Source of the DNA: Brachionus manjavacas
Taxonomy: Eukaryota; Rotifera; Eurotatoria; Ploima; Brachionidae
Reading direction: 5' to 3'
DNA length: 64,000 bases
NCBI GenBank assembly: GCA_019054805.1
Contig: JAHQIY010000007.1
Location: 5,957,501 to 6,021,500, forward strand
Below, one piece after another: positions 24,693-35,588 of this stretch (positions within the stretch are counted from its first letter, which is position 1; every line of letters begins with the position of its first letter). The notes beneath the pieces are model-generated. The model was not told the DNA's origin and made no database searches. It worked only from the letters and a program-made list of their open reading frames with translations. The translations under genes were made by a program, and so were the position numbers.

Positions 24693-25865
24693 CACTCAAA
24701 AACCGGAGGGTTTTTTTCGACCCTTTTTGTTACTTTGCTCGTTGTTCCAAAAATTTAAACTTTTTTGAAACTAAAATCAAAATCTAAAATCAAAAAAATA
24801 TTATAAATAATCAATTTTGATTACAAATTAATTTTATTTTCATGCTAAAAAAAGTATGCGTTAAACTCGGAGAGGGGTTTTTTGAACCCTCCATAAATAT
24901 TGTCTTTTTTTTGTAAAATAAATCAAAGATATGGCTAATTATGCTTTTGATTCCCAACTCTACTGGATTAATAGAATAAATAGTATTTTTTGAACCATGC
25001 CTGGATGAAAAGCTCTTTAACTTCTTGTGAAGATGATACCTAACCTGAAGTTTTTGATGATAATTAAAATGATTATCAGGAAAATGATGCATTTGTTAAT
25101 AATTTCGAATAATAAATGGAAACATCAAATCAACTTTATACTGAATATGACTCAGATAAAGACTCAGATAATAAATATCCTGAATAAGAAGAAACTAATA
25201 ATGAAAAAACTTCGAAAAAGCAACTATATGGATCATAATGAATGACGGAGAAGGGACAAGTCTCAGAGAAAAGATAAATTTATAATGAGAAAGTTAAGTC
25301 AACAAGCTATGCCTAGCATAAAAAAATGAGACCAAACAGTCAGCATTTTGACTTGTCCATGATAAATTTTTATTGAATTGTAACATTGTAACCCGAAGGA
25401 TGTAGATCCTAAACTTTCTTTTAAAAAGGAGATACATCAGCTTTATCGTGTCTATTATGCAAGAGGTGTTTTATGCCAAAATGTTCCTCTCAAAGCCATG
25501 TGGTCAAGCTCGATTTTTTTCCATTACGGAAAAAAGTTTACTTGTGATAAATGTAAACAATTCAATTGTTTTTGAATCGTTCTGTAAAAATTGTTAAGAA
25601 CCACTAATACGAAAATTTTAGCAAAAATTTTTTTCCTGTATTTATATCAAATTTTTTTTAAGCAATTTTTTCTTAAAAATAGTCAATTTTTGTTTTAGAT
25701 CAAAACCAAATAAATAAAAAAACTTTATTTTTACATTCAGTATATTTTCTTTCATATTTTGAGTAATTATGGTAATTTACTCACCCTAAAAAGCATATTA
25801 TATTGAAAGAGTTATTTGGACCCCTTCAGTACTTAACTTATAAAAAAATTTTCGGTGTTTGAGTC
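24693..25865 (+). mobile_element. piggyBac-like element with decayed transposase
   Basis: TTAA at 24689-24692 and 25866-25869. Left end CACTCAAAAACCGG, inverted right end GACTCAAACACCG. Plus-strand remnants run in the expected order: an acidic N-terminal tract (EYDSDKDSDNKYPE, about 25140-25185, broken by stops), then KKEIHQLYRVYYARGVLCQN VPLKAMWSS (about 25415-25510), resembling the start of the DDE_Tnp_1_7 (piggyBac) domain (EI..L.GL.Y.RG....N....LW). Later catalytic blocks are lost. Dead copy inside intron 1 of kinase gene 2. Confidence 0.65.
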
Positions 25866-26794
25866 TTAAAGAATGACCTATGTTAAGAAAATAAATCCTT
25901 CTTTAACAATTCAATTTTTATATTAGCTTTGACAACTGTTAATACTTTTAAGATGTGTTCACTTTTTATTACATGTCACTAAAATAAACTCTTTTTTAAA
26001 GACATATTACTCAACTCAGATGATTACGTTATTATCGATAGACATTAAAGATGCATCTGGTTTCTTATGATTGTTTTCTTATTGACCAATTTTTTTGATT
26101 TTTATCAATATTTTAATATTTTTTTATTATAATTTTATTTATTTATTCTTTTAAATAAAATAATCTAAACAAATCTATAAATGAGATGGGCTTAAATTAT
26201 TAATTTAATGTTTAATTTTCTAAAAATTGATTGCCAAATTAAGTTATCATCGTAGAACAATAATTATCTAGTAAAAAGGAATGTTTGTGATTTATTTACT
26301 GCTAGATAATTATTAAGTGAATTTTTAGCGGTAAATTTCATTTCTAGGAAACGATCAGAGAACAGAAAAAATTCACTATTGTTCTCACAGAACCATCATT
26401 ATTTTCAAAAGAATCTAAAAAACTTTTTTCAATTAGAAGCGAATTGTAAAAATTAGGAAAATCAAAGGCCAAAAATACTTAACTTTTTGGCAAAGAATAA
26501 TTAGAAATATCATCATTAAATAAATAAAAAATTAAAAATAAAAAAATAAGTTAACCCTAAGCCCGTACAGTCCAGAAATACAAAATTTAGTTGATTAAAA
26601 ATTTGGTTTTAGTCCTGGCCGCTAAACAACGGATAACATTTACTACTTTTGTCTGAAAGCAATCGAAGCATTTGATGGCAGTGAAAAACTTTGTGGGGTT
26701 CATATTTGACATAATGAAAACTTTTGTTATTTTTATTTAAAAAAATAATTAAAAATATTTTCTTAAATAATCTCTAAAACTAAATTTCTATCCA

Positions 26795-27690
26795 AGATCA
26801 GAAGCTCAAGTGCTAAAGCAAAACTTATTCTTGGAATGATAAGAAAATCATTCAAATACCCTGCGATGGAAAAGACAAGTAGCCTTATTATGTTACACAA
26901 ATTTGGACAATATTTATGGATCTTGGGGATTGGAAAACAATTTCTTGTACTTGTCCACGCTGGAAAAAAAATTATATTTGAAAACATGTGCTAGCTATAG
27001 CCTGTCCTGATAAAGATCTTGCTTGGTATTCAAATGCTAAAGATGTTCCTTTAAGTCAAAATCGAATAAAAGAGTTAAAAAAATATGAAATTGAGACTAT
27101 TGACAATTTATTCGAATACAATGATGATGATTCATTAGTTATTGAATACGACAGTAATTCTAGCAATGAGTTTATTAATGATGATGCTGAGAATCTGATT
27201 GTTGAGCAACCGGTTGAAACTATTCTACATGAAATCAACTTTAATTTATCAACAGAGAGGTCGACCGCCTAAAAAAACGAAGATCAAACAACTAACATGA
27301 ATAAAAGAGCCAAAAAAAATAATTTTATTTAATTATTTGATTTTTTTAATATTTTTTTTATTTGTTTATTTATATATCAGAGTAAAAAAAATTGTATTAA
27401 ATTTGTAGCTGAAATTTTTTATTTTTGTAGCTGAAAAAATAATTTAAGTAGCACGAAAAATAGTACCCCGATGGAAATTATTATATTGTTCTTTAGTCAA
27501 GCCTCAATTGGAATATGCAATTGCATCATGATGTCCATATCATGAAAAATTTTAACGAACTTGAAAAAGTCCAACTGAGAGCGACTAAGTTAGTCCCGAG
27601 CTTGCAAGATCCTGATTATTCACATCGTTTATTGAAACTCGGTTTAACTTATCTTAAAATAAGATGACTCCGAGGTTTTAGATTTGATTC
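26795..27690 (+). mobile_element. LINE fragment split by a SWIM-transposase remnant
   Basis: The left piece (26795-26873) encodes AKAKLILGMIRKSFKYPAME. The right piece (about 27465-27690) encodes LYCSLVKPQLEYAIAS and, in another frame, NELEKVQLRATKLVPSL and LLKLGLTYLK. These are consecutive blocks of the CR1/jockey-type C-terminus (compare GMIKKDFNFP...LVRPHLEYA at 57410-57500). Between them sits the remnant at 26880-27300. CGATGGAAA is present at both junctions. Confidence 0.7.
26880..27300 (+). pseudogene. SWIM zinc finger / AT-hook transposase-like tail
   Basis: The plus strand encodes MDLGDWKTISCTCPRWKKN, then YI-stop-KHVLAIAC: a SWIM finger in which the third Cys codon reads TGA (near 26980). 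The ORF 26988-27272 continues with KDLAWYSNAKDVPLSQNRIK and an acidic stretch. One frameshift before its end lies the AT-hook QQRGRPPKKTKIKQ (about 27250-27290). Same family and same order as 1765-2135. Confidence 0.65.
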
Positions 27691-27703
27691 AATTTCAATT
27701 TTC

Positions 27704-27776
27704 AATTTCAAGGTTAATCAACAGGCTAGTGCCCATGCCTCATGAGACCGATTAACACTTCATTTATTTAATTGAT
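27704..27776 (-). repeat. 70-bp dispersed repeat, copy 2
   Basis: Inverted near-copy of 9921-9990 (GATTAACACTTCATTTATTTAA end, CAGGCTAGTGCCC core in this orientation). It sits directly after the LINE fragment. Function and family unknown. Confidence 0.6.
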
Positions 27777-28411
27777 TATTAAAAAAAAAATATATATATA
27801 TATTAAAAGTATAAAAAAATAAAAAAAAATTATAGTAATTAAATAGAGTTATTGATTTAATAGTCATTTGAAAAAATTTAACAACAAGCTATTTAAGTTA
27901 AATAATTCAAATTTAGAAACAAAATCTGTGTAAATTAAATTTATGTTATTGAAAATTGAAAGCTTAAACATTGAAAACTTCAACATTGATCTCTTGATCA
28001 CAAATGCAGTTTATTAATCTTGAATAAAAATGTTCAAATGTTTTTTCTCCACTTTTTGACTTGGCCATTGATTCAATAAGTTATAATTGTTCCTTAAAAT
28101 ATAATTCAAATTTCTTGAGTCATTTTTCTTTAATTTTTCTTTTAGAATTTGCGGAGAATTGAAATTGAAATAATAAATGCAAATTGTCTTAACAGTTTCA
28201 AGGCAAAGATTAATGGCAGTCGTTATAATAAACTTCGCTAACCACCCATTATTAAAGCTTCGCTTGGATAATCTCCAAGTTGAAGTTAATTTTTACTACT
28301 GCTATAAATATGAATTTAAAGTTTTTTCTTGGTTTGGGACAAAACTCGAATTTAGGAATGTTTCATGCATACTTAATAATCATTTAATAAATATATTTTT
28401 AATATTATAGA

Positions 28412-28945
28412 CAGAGTTGTTTAAAAGTCACAAGTCTCAAGTCAAGTCCAAGTCAAGACTTTTTCACTTTTTTTTTTTTATTTTTTAATAAAATTTTTTT
28501 TCTTTTTAAATTTTTAAATAAATTTTTTTTTTTCTTTTTTTAATTTTTAAATAAAATTTTTTTTTCTTTTTTTTTTTATTTTTAAATAAAATTTTTTTTT
28601 CTTTTTTTATTTTTAAATATATTTTTTTTTTTCTTTTTTTAATTTTAAATAAAAATTTTTTTTCTTTTTTTATTTTTAAATAAAATTTTTTTTTTCTTTT
28701 TTTTTAACTTTGAAATAAAATTTTTTAAATTTTTTTTTTTTTACTTTCTTAATTTTCAAATAAAATTTTTTTCTTTTTAACTTTAAATTAATTTTTTTTA
28801 ATTAAAAAAATATTTTTTTTAAATAATAAATATATTAAAATGACTTAAATTTTTATTTTTTTACCTTTTTTTTGGCAGCCCGTTTATTTTAGAAAAAAAA
28901 AAAAATGACGACTTAGACTTTTTTTGGGACTTTTAAACAACTCTG
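28412..28945. mobile_element. hAT-like non-autonomous element with T-rich minisatellite core
   Basis: 534 bp with perfect 18-bp TIRs, CAGAGTTGTTTAAAAGTC, at 28412-28429 and inverted at 28928-28945. Flanking 8-mers ATTATAGA and ATTATAAA differ at one position, as expected for a hAT target duplication. Just inside the left end are AAGTC repeats. The core (about 28465-28800) is a degenerate tandem array of a roughly 30-40-bp unit made of TTTTTAAATAAAA plus a long T run with a single C. Related AAGTC-rich ends occur at 33655, 37988 and 62100. Confidence 0.75.
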
Positions 28946-30047
28946 ATTATAAACCAAAAATAAAACAATCTTAACACGAATATGATAAAAATCATATAAA
29001 GTAATTTATTAACTTTACAATTTGAATTAAATAAGTTCCATTTATTATTTATTAAAAAAACTTAAATATCTAAAAGTATAATTTTTAAACCGTAAGATTA
29101 CATCTATTAAACCGGATGCCATATAAAAAGATCTTTACATCATTTAATTTACCGTTGATAATCTATAAAACGATATTAATATCTGAATAAAAATTCAAAA
29201 ACCTTTTTTAACATTGTTTTAGTTTAATAATTGAAAAAACTCATGAAATTTTAATTTGGCAAAATGATGATCTGTTCCTTGAAAGATTTTTTAAAATTTT
29301 TCTAATAGTATATCATTAGACTCATTTAAAACCCCAAGTATCAAAAGTAAAAATTAATTTTTAAATTATAAAAAAAAAAACTCTAGATTAAATTTAATTA
29401 AAATTTAATTTGAGTTGAATTTCGTTAATAAAATATGCCTTGACACAATCAATTCACTAAAATTTATGAAAAATCACATATTTTTATAAAATTTTAAAAA
29501 ATTAATGACAGGCCATTTATAAATTTAATTTTGATAAAAAATATAAAGGTGATTTTTTAAAAATTCGTATGTATATAAAAGGACATAGAAAATTATATTC
29601 TCCAATAAACCACTTGGTCTTATTTTTCTACCAAGTGTTTGTGTTATGTTAATTTAATAAAAATTTTGCTTTTGTTTTTGTTTTTTTTTGATGATCATAA
29701 TTATTTGATTATTTCTTCAAAGAGAATTATATAAATTAATTAATTTTTTGGTAAATAAATCTATCCTGATTATCTTGGACTTAAAAACAAAAGATCAGTG
29801 AGTTTTTTTTCAATAAAAGGCAATTTTTAGTAGTCTTTAATTGAGCATTAGCATTGAGAAAAATTTTTTGGCGATTTATTAATTTAAAACCAATAATTTT
29901 GACAAAAATCACCAAAATTTGGTATTTTTTGAACAAAGGTAATTTTTCATAATTTTAATTTAAAATTATTATTTTTTTTTAAAGAACGTCTATCAATAAC
30001 AGAATCTCAATAAAAATTATAGCATTATAAAGGCAAAGATTACTCAC

Positions 30048-30473
30048 CCATAATTTTTTCCTATAATAGAACGCTTCATAGAATTCAATTATATTGACAT
30101 GTTTTGAATTGCGAAGGATCTCAACTTCAATGACGTGTTCGGGTATTTCATCGGGCTCACATTTGGAAATAATTTTAGCCGCGGCTATCTGGTCTGTTTG
30201 ACGATTTCTGGCTCGATAAACCTTGCTGAACCCTCCATCTCCGATTTCGTTTAGTACTTCCCATCGATCCTCGGGGTTCACATTTTGTATTAGAAATGGA
30301 TATGAAGTTTCTAGGGTTTTTGGTTTGGAAGACGAAGCGTTAAGAGAAGCCGAAGATTCCGAGGACACAGACGAAAGTCTGTCTTGGTTCCACCTGGATA
30401 TAGCGAAATTCGGCTTTTTTGATTTTAGGAAAAACTTAAATTTTTGTCTTATACCCTTAAGAGGATTTTCCAT
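30048..30473 (-). CDS. SLK-like kinase paralogue (gene 2), exon 1: kinase N-lobe
   Basis: 142 codons from the ATG at 30473. A basic, Ser-rich N-terminus (MENPLKGIRQKFKFFLKSKK, then a Ser run) is followed by WEVLNEIGDGGFSKVYRAR. The Gly-rich loop has Ser where gene 1 has its third Gly. AAAKIISK carries Lys100 and EHVIEVEIL the alpha-C Glu. The exon ends after KKLW at TGG|GTGAGT (30048/30047). Two other splice joints follow at 21306 and 20704. Divergence from gene 1 is large, so this is an old duplicate. Confidence 0.92.
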
Positions 30474-31314
30474 GATCAGTCAGACAGATTTTTTCTGGAG
30501 GAAAAAATTTTATGAATTAAAAAATAAATTATCTAAATATCAAGGTTTGTTGAAGCATGCCAGTTCCAAGCTTAAATAAAATTAATTAAATTTTGCAAAA
30601 ATATTTTACAATTTTAGCAAACAAAACAACAAGAACTTGAAAAGATAGTTTATTTACTTTAACTATTTTACATAATTTCAAATTGTTGAATTATGATATG
30701 ATAATTTGAAATTTTTTTATTTTTTTTCAACTCGTTTTTCGAATAGATCCATTTTCGCTTATTGAAAAAAATCTTTTTAAAAGGTTAGAAACAAAATTTC
30801 GCCTTCGATCTGATCCGATATGGCGATTGATAGAAAAAAAAGGTAAATATTTATCGTTAAGCATTCCAGTTGTTCAAAAATTTACTATTTAACTTAGTTT
30901 GGTTATATTTATGTAATATTATAAATAAAGACTTAAATTTCTGTGTTCGACCCCAAATTAATTTGCGAATCTCTAGATTATTTGTGCAATTTAACTTATC
31001 CTTGAAGATTAAGAGCAATTGTTTAGCATTTTTGTTTGTAATGCAACTGACTTTTTAGACTGGGTGTTATTTTTGTATACAAAATTTTTCTTAGTTAATT
31101 AATGAATCTCTTACCATCAAACGATGGCTTTACGATATTAGTTTAAATTATAGTGAATTGAAAAATAATGAATGAAAATGTGGGTTTTTCATAAGTTTTA
31201 TTTAAAAAAATAACGAAGTATTCAATCATTTATTTCATTTGAAATTAGCAAAAAAAAATTATAAAATAAACATTAAATATTCCATTAGTACAATGTATAA
31301 TTTAATTAGTTGAA
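30474..31314. other. Short intergenic gap between kinase genes 3 and 2
   Basis: 841 bp that must hold the 3' end of gene 3 and the promoter of gene 2. A candidate polyadenylation signal for gene 3 (AATAAA on the minus strand) lies near 31228-31234, about 80 bp after its stop. No transposon was recognised. Confidence 0.5.
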
Positions 31315-31470
31315 CTAGCTTTCCAAAAAGTATCTATAAAGAAAAGAATTCCTTTCCGAAATTGAATCTGAAAATTTTGTCAAAAGATTTTTAAATTCAT
31401 CCGTATGACTTGAAGTATCGCAATTTTTCGATACATCATCGCGAATAACAAGATCACTTAAAAATGGATG
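31315..31470 (-). CDS. Short SLK-like kinase (gene 3), terminal exon
   Basis: 51 codons and a TAG at 31315-31317. Acceptor TTTTTAG|CATCCATTT (31471/31470), phase 0, joining ...SQLLL to HPFLSDLVIRDD; HPF is the conserved end of the kinase C-lobe. A 47-bp intron separates it from exon 1. The tail (SKNCDTSSHTDEFKN, ISERNSFLYRYFLES) is unlike that of gene 4 and has no motif I recognise. Too short to appear as an independent ORF; called from splice signals, frame and homology of the HPF joint. Confidence 0.85.
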   Translation of the reverse strand, partial: HPFLSDLVIRDDVSKNCDTSSHTDEFKNLLTKFSDSISERNSFLYRYFLES

Positions 31471-31517
31471 CTAAAAAAAGTTCTTAATTAAAAATAAAAT
31501 TTTTAAAAATAAATTAC

Positions 31518-32471
31518 TAGAAGAAGTTGAGAGGCATTTGGTCGCGCCTTTGGACTCTTAACAAGACATTGGGCTACAAAATCCTGAAAAAATGCGGACC
31601 ATTCATTTGGTTCCTTGAGTTTGGGCGATTTTTCATTTTTAATCATTTTCATGGCATCTTTAGGCTTGAGTGAAGTGTTTGGTGGTTGCTTTTCAGCCAA
31701 TTCAATACATGTAATACCCAGTGACCAAATGTCAGCCTTGTAATTGTATTTGGTGAATTTGTGCGACGAGCAACTGATTACCTCTGGCGAAACCCAATAC
31801 GGCGAGCCTGTAAACGTGGACTTTTTTTGCTCAAGATATTGATTTTTTGTCGAAACTCCAAAATCAGTCAATTTTATGGTGCCATCTTGTGTTACCAGAA
31901 TATTGGCTGCTTTTATGTCCCTGTGAATAACAAACAGATTTTCGTGCAAGTACAATAAGCCTTCCAGTATTTGTTTGACTATGCATTTCAATTCATTTTC
32001 TGTCAAATCTCTGTCCAAGTCATTTATGAGTGTTTCCAAAGAGCCCAAAGCACAATATTCCATAATTAGATAAATTTTTTCATTATGCATGAAAGCGTCA
32101 TAGAATTGAACAATATTTTTGTGGTTACATTTGTTCAATATTTCCAGTTCAATTAGAAGCTGATCAAGAGCCAGGTTCTCGTTCATGTTTAGTATTTTCA
32201 TAGCAGCTGGCTTATCATCTTCAACATTTATGCATTTGAATATTTTGCCAAAAGATCCAACTCCAATTATGTCTGATTTTTTCCAGTGTTTCTCCGGATC
32301 TATGAACTTGATCTTAAACATGCTGAAAACATGCTTGTTTTTTAAAATATTGGTATGAGATTTATTACATCTATTAAAATCACTTTTATTTTTAGACGAA
32401 ATTGCTGATATTTTTATTTCAGGCACAAATTTTTTTACTCGGGACCTTAAATTTTCCATTTTAAAATTCAC
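31518..32471 (-). CDS. Short SLK-like kinase (gene 3), exon 1: whole kinase core
   Basis: 318 codons. ATG at 32471, with a second in-frame Met four codons later. After a basic N-terminus the kinase runs HWKKSDIIGVGSFGKIFKC (Gly-rich loop), AAMKILNM (Lys92), IHRDIKAANILV (Asp185), LTDFGVSTKN (Asp203), [26 protein letters not shown]. The intron at the hinge seen in genes 1 and 2 is absent (KIYLIMEYC is continuous). The exon ends at QLLL before GTAATT (31518/31517). The segment 31514-32300 is 99.5 percent identical to 40218-41004 in gene 4. Mature protein about 369 aa, kinase domain plus short tails. Same general family as SLK, but AAN rather than AGN and a shorter build place it apart. Confidence 0.92.
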
Positions 32472-32676
32472 ATAAAAAAAATATATTTCGACTTGTTTGA
32501 ATTTTAGTTATAGAATTTTCGATTCAAAACATTTGATTTATTCAAGTTCTTCAAACAAAAAATTTACCTTAATATTATTTTGAATCTTTCTAAATGAAAA
32601 GTGAAATTATGATTGATTTTATTCTAAAATTATTATAAAATCATTTTCGTACGACTAACTTTTCGAATTTGATTTC

Positions 32677-33178
32677 TTTGATGCTTAAACGAGGAATGGA
32701 CAATTCATAATTCATTTTTTTCATAGAAAACTTAAGTCATAGAAAAATAATTGATAGAATACCTTTATTAATTATTCATAGAAAAAATATTCGTAGAAAA
32801 GATTGTCATAGAATAAAATTACATAGAATTAAGTCAATTGATTAATTAATAAAAAAATAAAATAAAATGTTATCAATTATCTAATTTTGACAACTAAGCA
32901 ACAATTTTTTTTCTCGACTTATTGATGTTATAGACTTTATCATTGATCAAATTAGCCAATCCACCCAAAAGCAAACTCATATTTTCACTTGCTTGCAATA
33001 TATATTTGAAGTGAGAAAATCATAAAAGAGAAATATTCTATGAAAAAAAATACTACGAGTTTAATCCTATGAGAATTTTTTCGATGAAAACATCATTCTA
33101 TGATTTTTTTCTTCTATGAGTTTACATTCTATGAATATTGTTTTTTATGAGATGTCACTTCATCGCTTAAACGGGCAA
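32677..33178. repeat. Fold-back element built of inward-facing TCATAGAA motifs
   Basis: Both ends carry CGTTTAAGC-type sequence (GCTTAAACG near 32682 and 33163). Inside, TCATAGAA or CGTAGAA-like units recur at short, irregular spacing over the left 150 bp, and their inverse (TTCTATGA) over the right 150 bp. No coding sequence. It lies just upstream of gene 3. The same design with another motif occurs at 41925-42585. Confidence 0.6.
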
Positions 33179-33360
33179 AGTAAAATTTTTGTTCAATTTT
33201 TAATTTGCTCTTTTTGCTCAAAAATTTCAAATGCGCAATTTACACAGTTTTTGACAAAAAAAATATTTATTACGACAAAACTATTCAAAAAATAATAACA
33301 AAGTATAATTTGTGGTGACAAAAAGAAAATTTTAGTAAAAATTAAATAATTAAACAATTT

Positions 33361-33480
33361 TATTTTTTTTCATGGTCTGCCAGATTTTTTTTCGGCGGCT
33401 CTTGAGCTACCATCGATTGATCGGATTGAATTGGAATCGTTACTTGTTCATGGTTGCTTTCTTCAACATCTAGAAAAACA
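33361..33480 (-). pseudogene. Transposase-like tail (AT-hook type), remnant
   Basis: The minus strand reads VFLDVEESNHEQVTIPIQSD and then QEPPKKNLADH; a one-base shift would turn the end into a KKKSGRP-type AT-hook. It resembles the tails of the SWIM family at 12040-12080 and 27250-27290. Only about 120 bp are recognisable. Confidence 0.35.
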
Positions 33481-33515
33481 TCATTAACAATGGTCTTTAT
33501 ACTTGATCAATCCGA

Positions 33516-33863
33516 TTTTGACTTTTAGTTTGTGATATGATGATCCTTTGGATAATATTTGTTCAAAAACTATCTTCGCTCTGTTTTGCAAATTTTATAA
33601 ATTGAGTTTTTGTTAAAATGCATCAAATGAATGTAAATTATCAATTTAGTTAAATTCAGAGTTATTTTTTAAGTCACTTGTCTCAAGTCAAGTCAAGTCA
33701 ATGACTTAAAATTTTTTTTCATTTTTTTTCATGATTTTTTTTGGATTAATTAAAGAATCATATTTATTTTTTAGTTTTAAAATCAGAAAATTACTTGACT
33801 TAACTAAACTTCACTAAAAAAAAAAAATTAAGTCATAACTTTTATTTAAATTTTTGTGACTTG
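33516..33863 (+). repeat. 348-bp duplicated block, copy 1
   Basis: Nearly identical to 37846-38194, with a few substitutions and A-run length changes. The first 130 bp (TTTGTGATATGATGATCCTT...) have no known family. The rest begins CAGAGTTATTTTTTAAGTCA and carries AAGTC repeats, so it belongs to the CAGAGTTG hAT-like family of 28412-28945. Confidence 0.75.
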
Positions 33864-34334
33864 AAACGATTGAATTGAAATGAACTTCACAACCCCAAAA
33901 AGGAGCTTAAATATCTGCTAAAAGAAATGAATATTAGCTGTTTGTTTTATTTCTTTTTGGTACCTTACCCCCTCCTTTTTTTTTCAAAATAATCTTGAAA
34001 ACATGATAAATAAGTATCTTAAAGATGGCTTTTCAAATGGAAAATCAAAATCTATTGAAAAAATATTCTACATGATCTTTGAGAAAAAAACTAAAGTTAA
34101 AATCAATCTTGATCTAAAATTTAATGATTTAAGATCAAGATTGATTTAATTTAATTCTATTTAATGAAAAAATGCTTTCAATGACATTGTTTGACCTAGC
34201 AGCTTGACAAATCTCTATTTTTTTATCACGATTTTTATTACCTTTATTATTATTACTTTATTCTTATTATCTTATTTAAAAAAAAAATACCTTTTTTAAA
34301 TGATTTATGTATGCTTGGCATTACATTAAAATAG

Positions 34335-34425
34335 GTAAAATCTCCTCCAAAGTCACCAGATTAGAATTCTATCGAAATGATTTGGAATGAATTGAAATAA
34401 TTTGTGAGAAAGAGAAATTACGTGA
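34335..34425 (+). pseudogene. Tc1/mariner transposase remnant
   Basis: The plus strand encodes SPPKSPD-stop-NSIEMIWNELK-stop-FVRKR, the block after the last catalytic Asp of Tc1/mariner transposases (W.P.SPDLNPIE..W). The Leu codon is a TAG and a second stop follows. A similar block, less decayed, is at 55690-55848 on the other strand. Confidence 0.7.
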
Positions 34426-34477
34426 AATTACGTAAAATTACGTGAATTTAAATTACGTGACGAATCAGTACTGTATT

Positions 34478-34530
34478 TTTATTCTGAAGGAGCATTAGCT
34501 CAGTACAAATTTACAAATAAAAAATTAAAA
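34478..34530 (+). repeat. SINE/LINE-tail-like short repeat
   Basis: TCTGAAGGAGCATTAGCTCA followed by GTACAAATTTACAAATAAAAAA. Same family as 5545-5592, 50510-50575 (inverted) and 56138-56190 (inverted). Confidence 0.45.
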
Positions 34531-35588
34531 AAACAAAGGAAAATAATATAAAATATCATGTTCAGTCACCATTTTAGAAAACCAATTTACTGATATACCT
34601 AAAGTCGCTTAGCGGTACCAAAAAACAAGAAAAGTATTAGCAAATTATATGAATATCACCAAAAATGTGAGTCATTAAATGAATATTAAAGATTAATTAA
34701 AAACCATCATGAAGAAGAAGAGGAACCAATTTCAAAATGAGCAAGATTGAAGGCAAACAATGAAAATACAAACAAGCAAAATTGTGTGATCATTGAAGCG
34801 CATAAATAAAGAAAAAACGCTACTGGCCTTGTCCGAACAAATGTGGAAAAAATAAAAAAAATTAAGTCTCAGAATTTAAAAAATTTTTTTTCTTTTTATA
34901 ATATTCTAATAAAATATGGGGAATAACTTAAAAAATTTGGTGTGTTTTATTTGTGGTATTCGAACCAAACTTCCCTTTTTTTTACTTTCTTTAAAACAAA
35001 AAAATGTTTTCAAATTTAGCTATAGAAATGGAAGTAGAATAATTAGAGTGGTAGCATTTAGAATAAACTGGTGGTATATTTTAAGAAAAAAGTGACGGTA
35101 AATAAATTAAATTAAAGAAAAGCAAAATAAATTAAAAATAAATTGATATTTTGAAAATTTTTAGGATTAAAATCAAAAAAGGTTTTATTTTATCAGAAAA
35201 AAAATTATTATAAAAACCTATTATTTAGTGCTGCTTCTAACGATATTCGATCTTTTCTCTAAATTTGAAATTTTAATTATTTTATTCCTTTTATTTACGT
35301 ATAAAAAATTTTGTTTCAGAATTTTAAACAGTAATTTTTAAAATAATTGCAAATAATTAATAATCAAATAAAATGAGAATCAATTTAATAAAATAAATTT
35401 TGCCACAATTTTGGCTTTATGCTTCACCGACGCAAAAATAATCTCATTAAAAAAAGTACAAATTAATTAAAAAAATATCTATTTTATAATAAAGATAAAT
35501 ATGAAATAAAAAGTTAAAATGGCAAAGTAAAATTTAAAATTTTCAATTTGCTCTTTTTTCTCAAACCAAGGAACTGTTGTGAAAATAC

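Larger units (their letters stand above)
21307..30047 (-). other. Intron 1 of kinase gene 2 (8.7 kb)
   Basis: Donor TGG|GTGAGT (30048/30047), identical to that of gene 1; acceptor at 21307. The intron is a dense transposon graveyard, listed separately at 21794, 23077, 23968, 24693, 26795, 27704 and 28412. The remaining stretches (22103-23076, 25870-26794, 28946-30047) show only AT-rich sequence and short shadow ORFs. Confidence 0.75.

Noticed and set aside
28470-28800. Possible CRISPR-like or satellite array
   Set aside because: The units are degenerate T-rich runs within a hAT-like element, without constant repeats and unique spacers; and the genome is eukaryotic.
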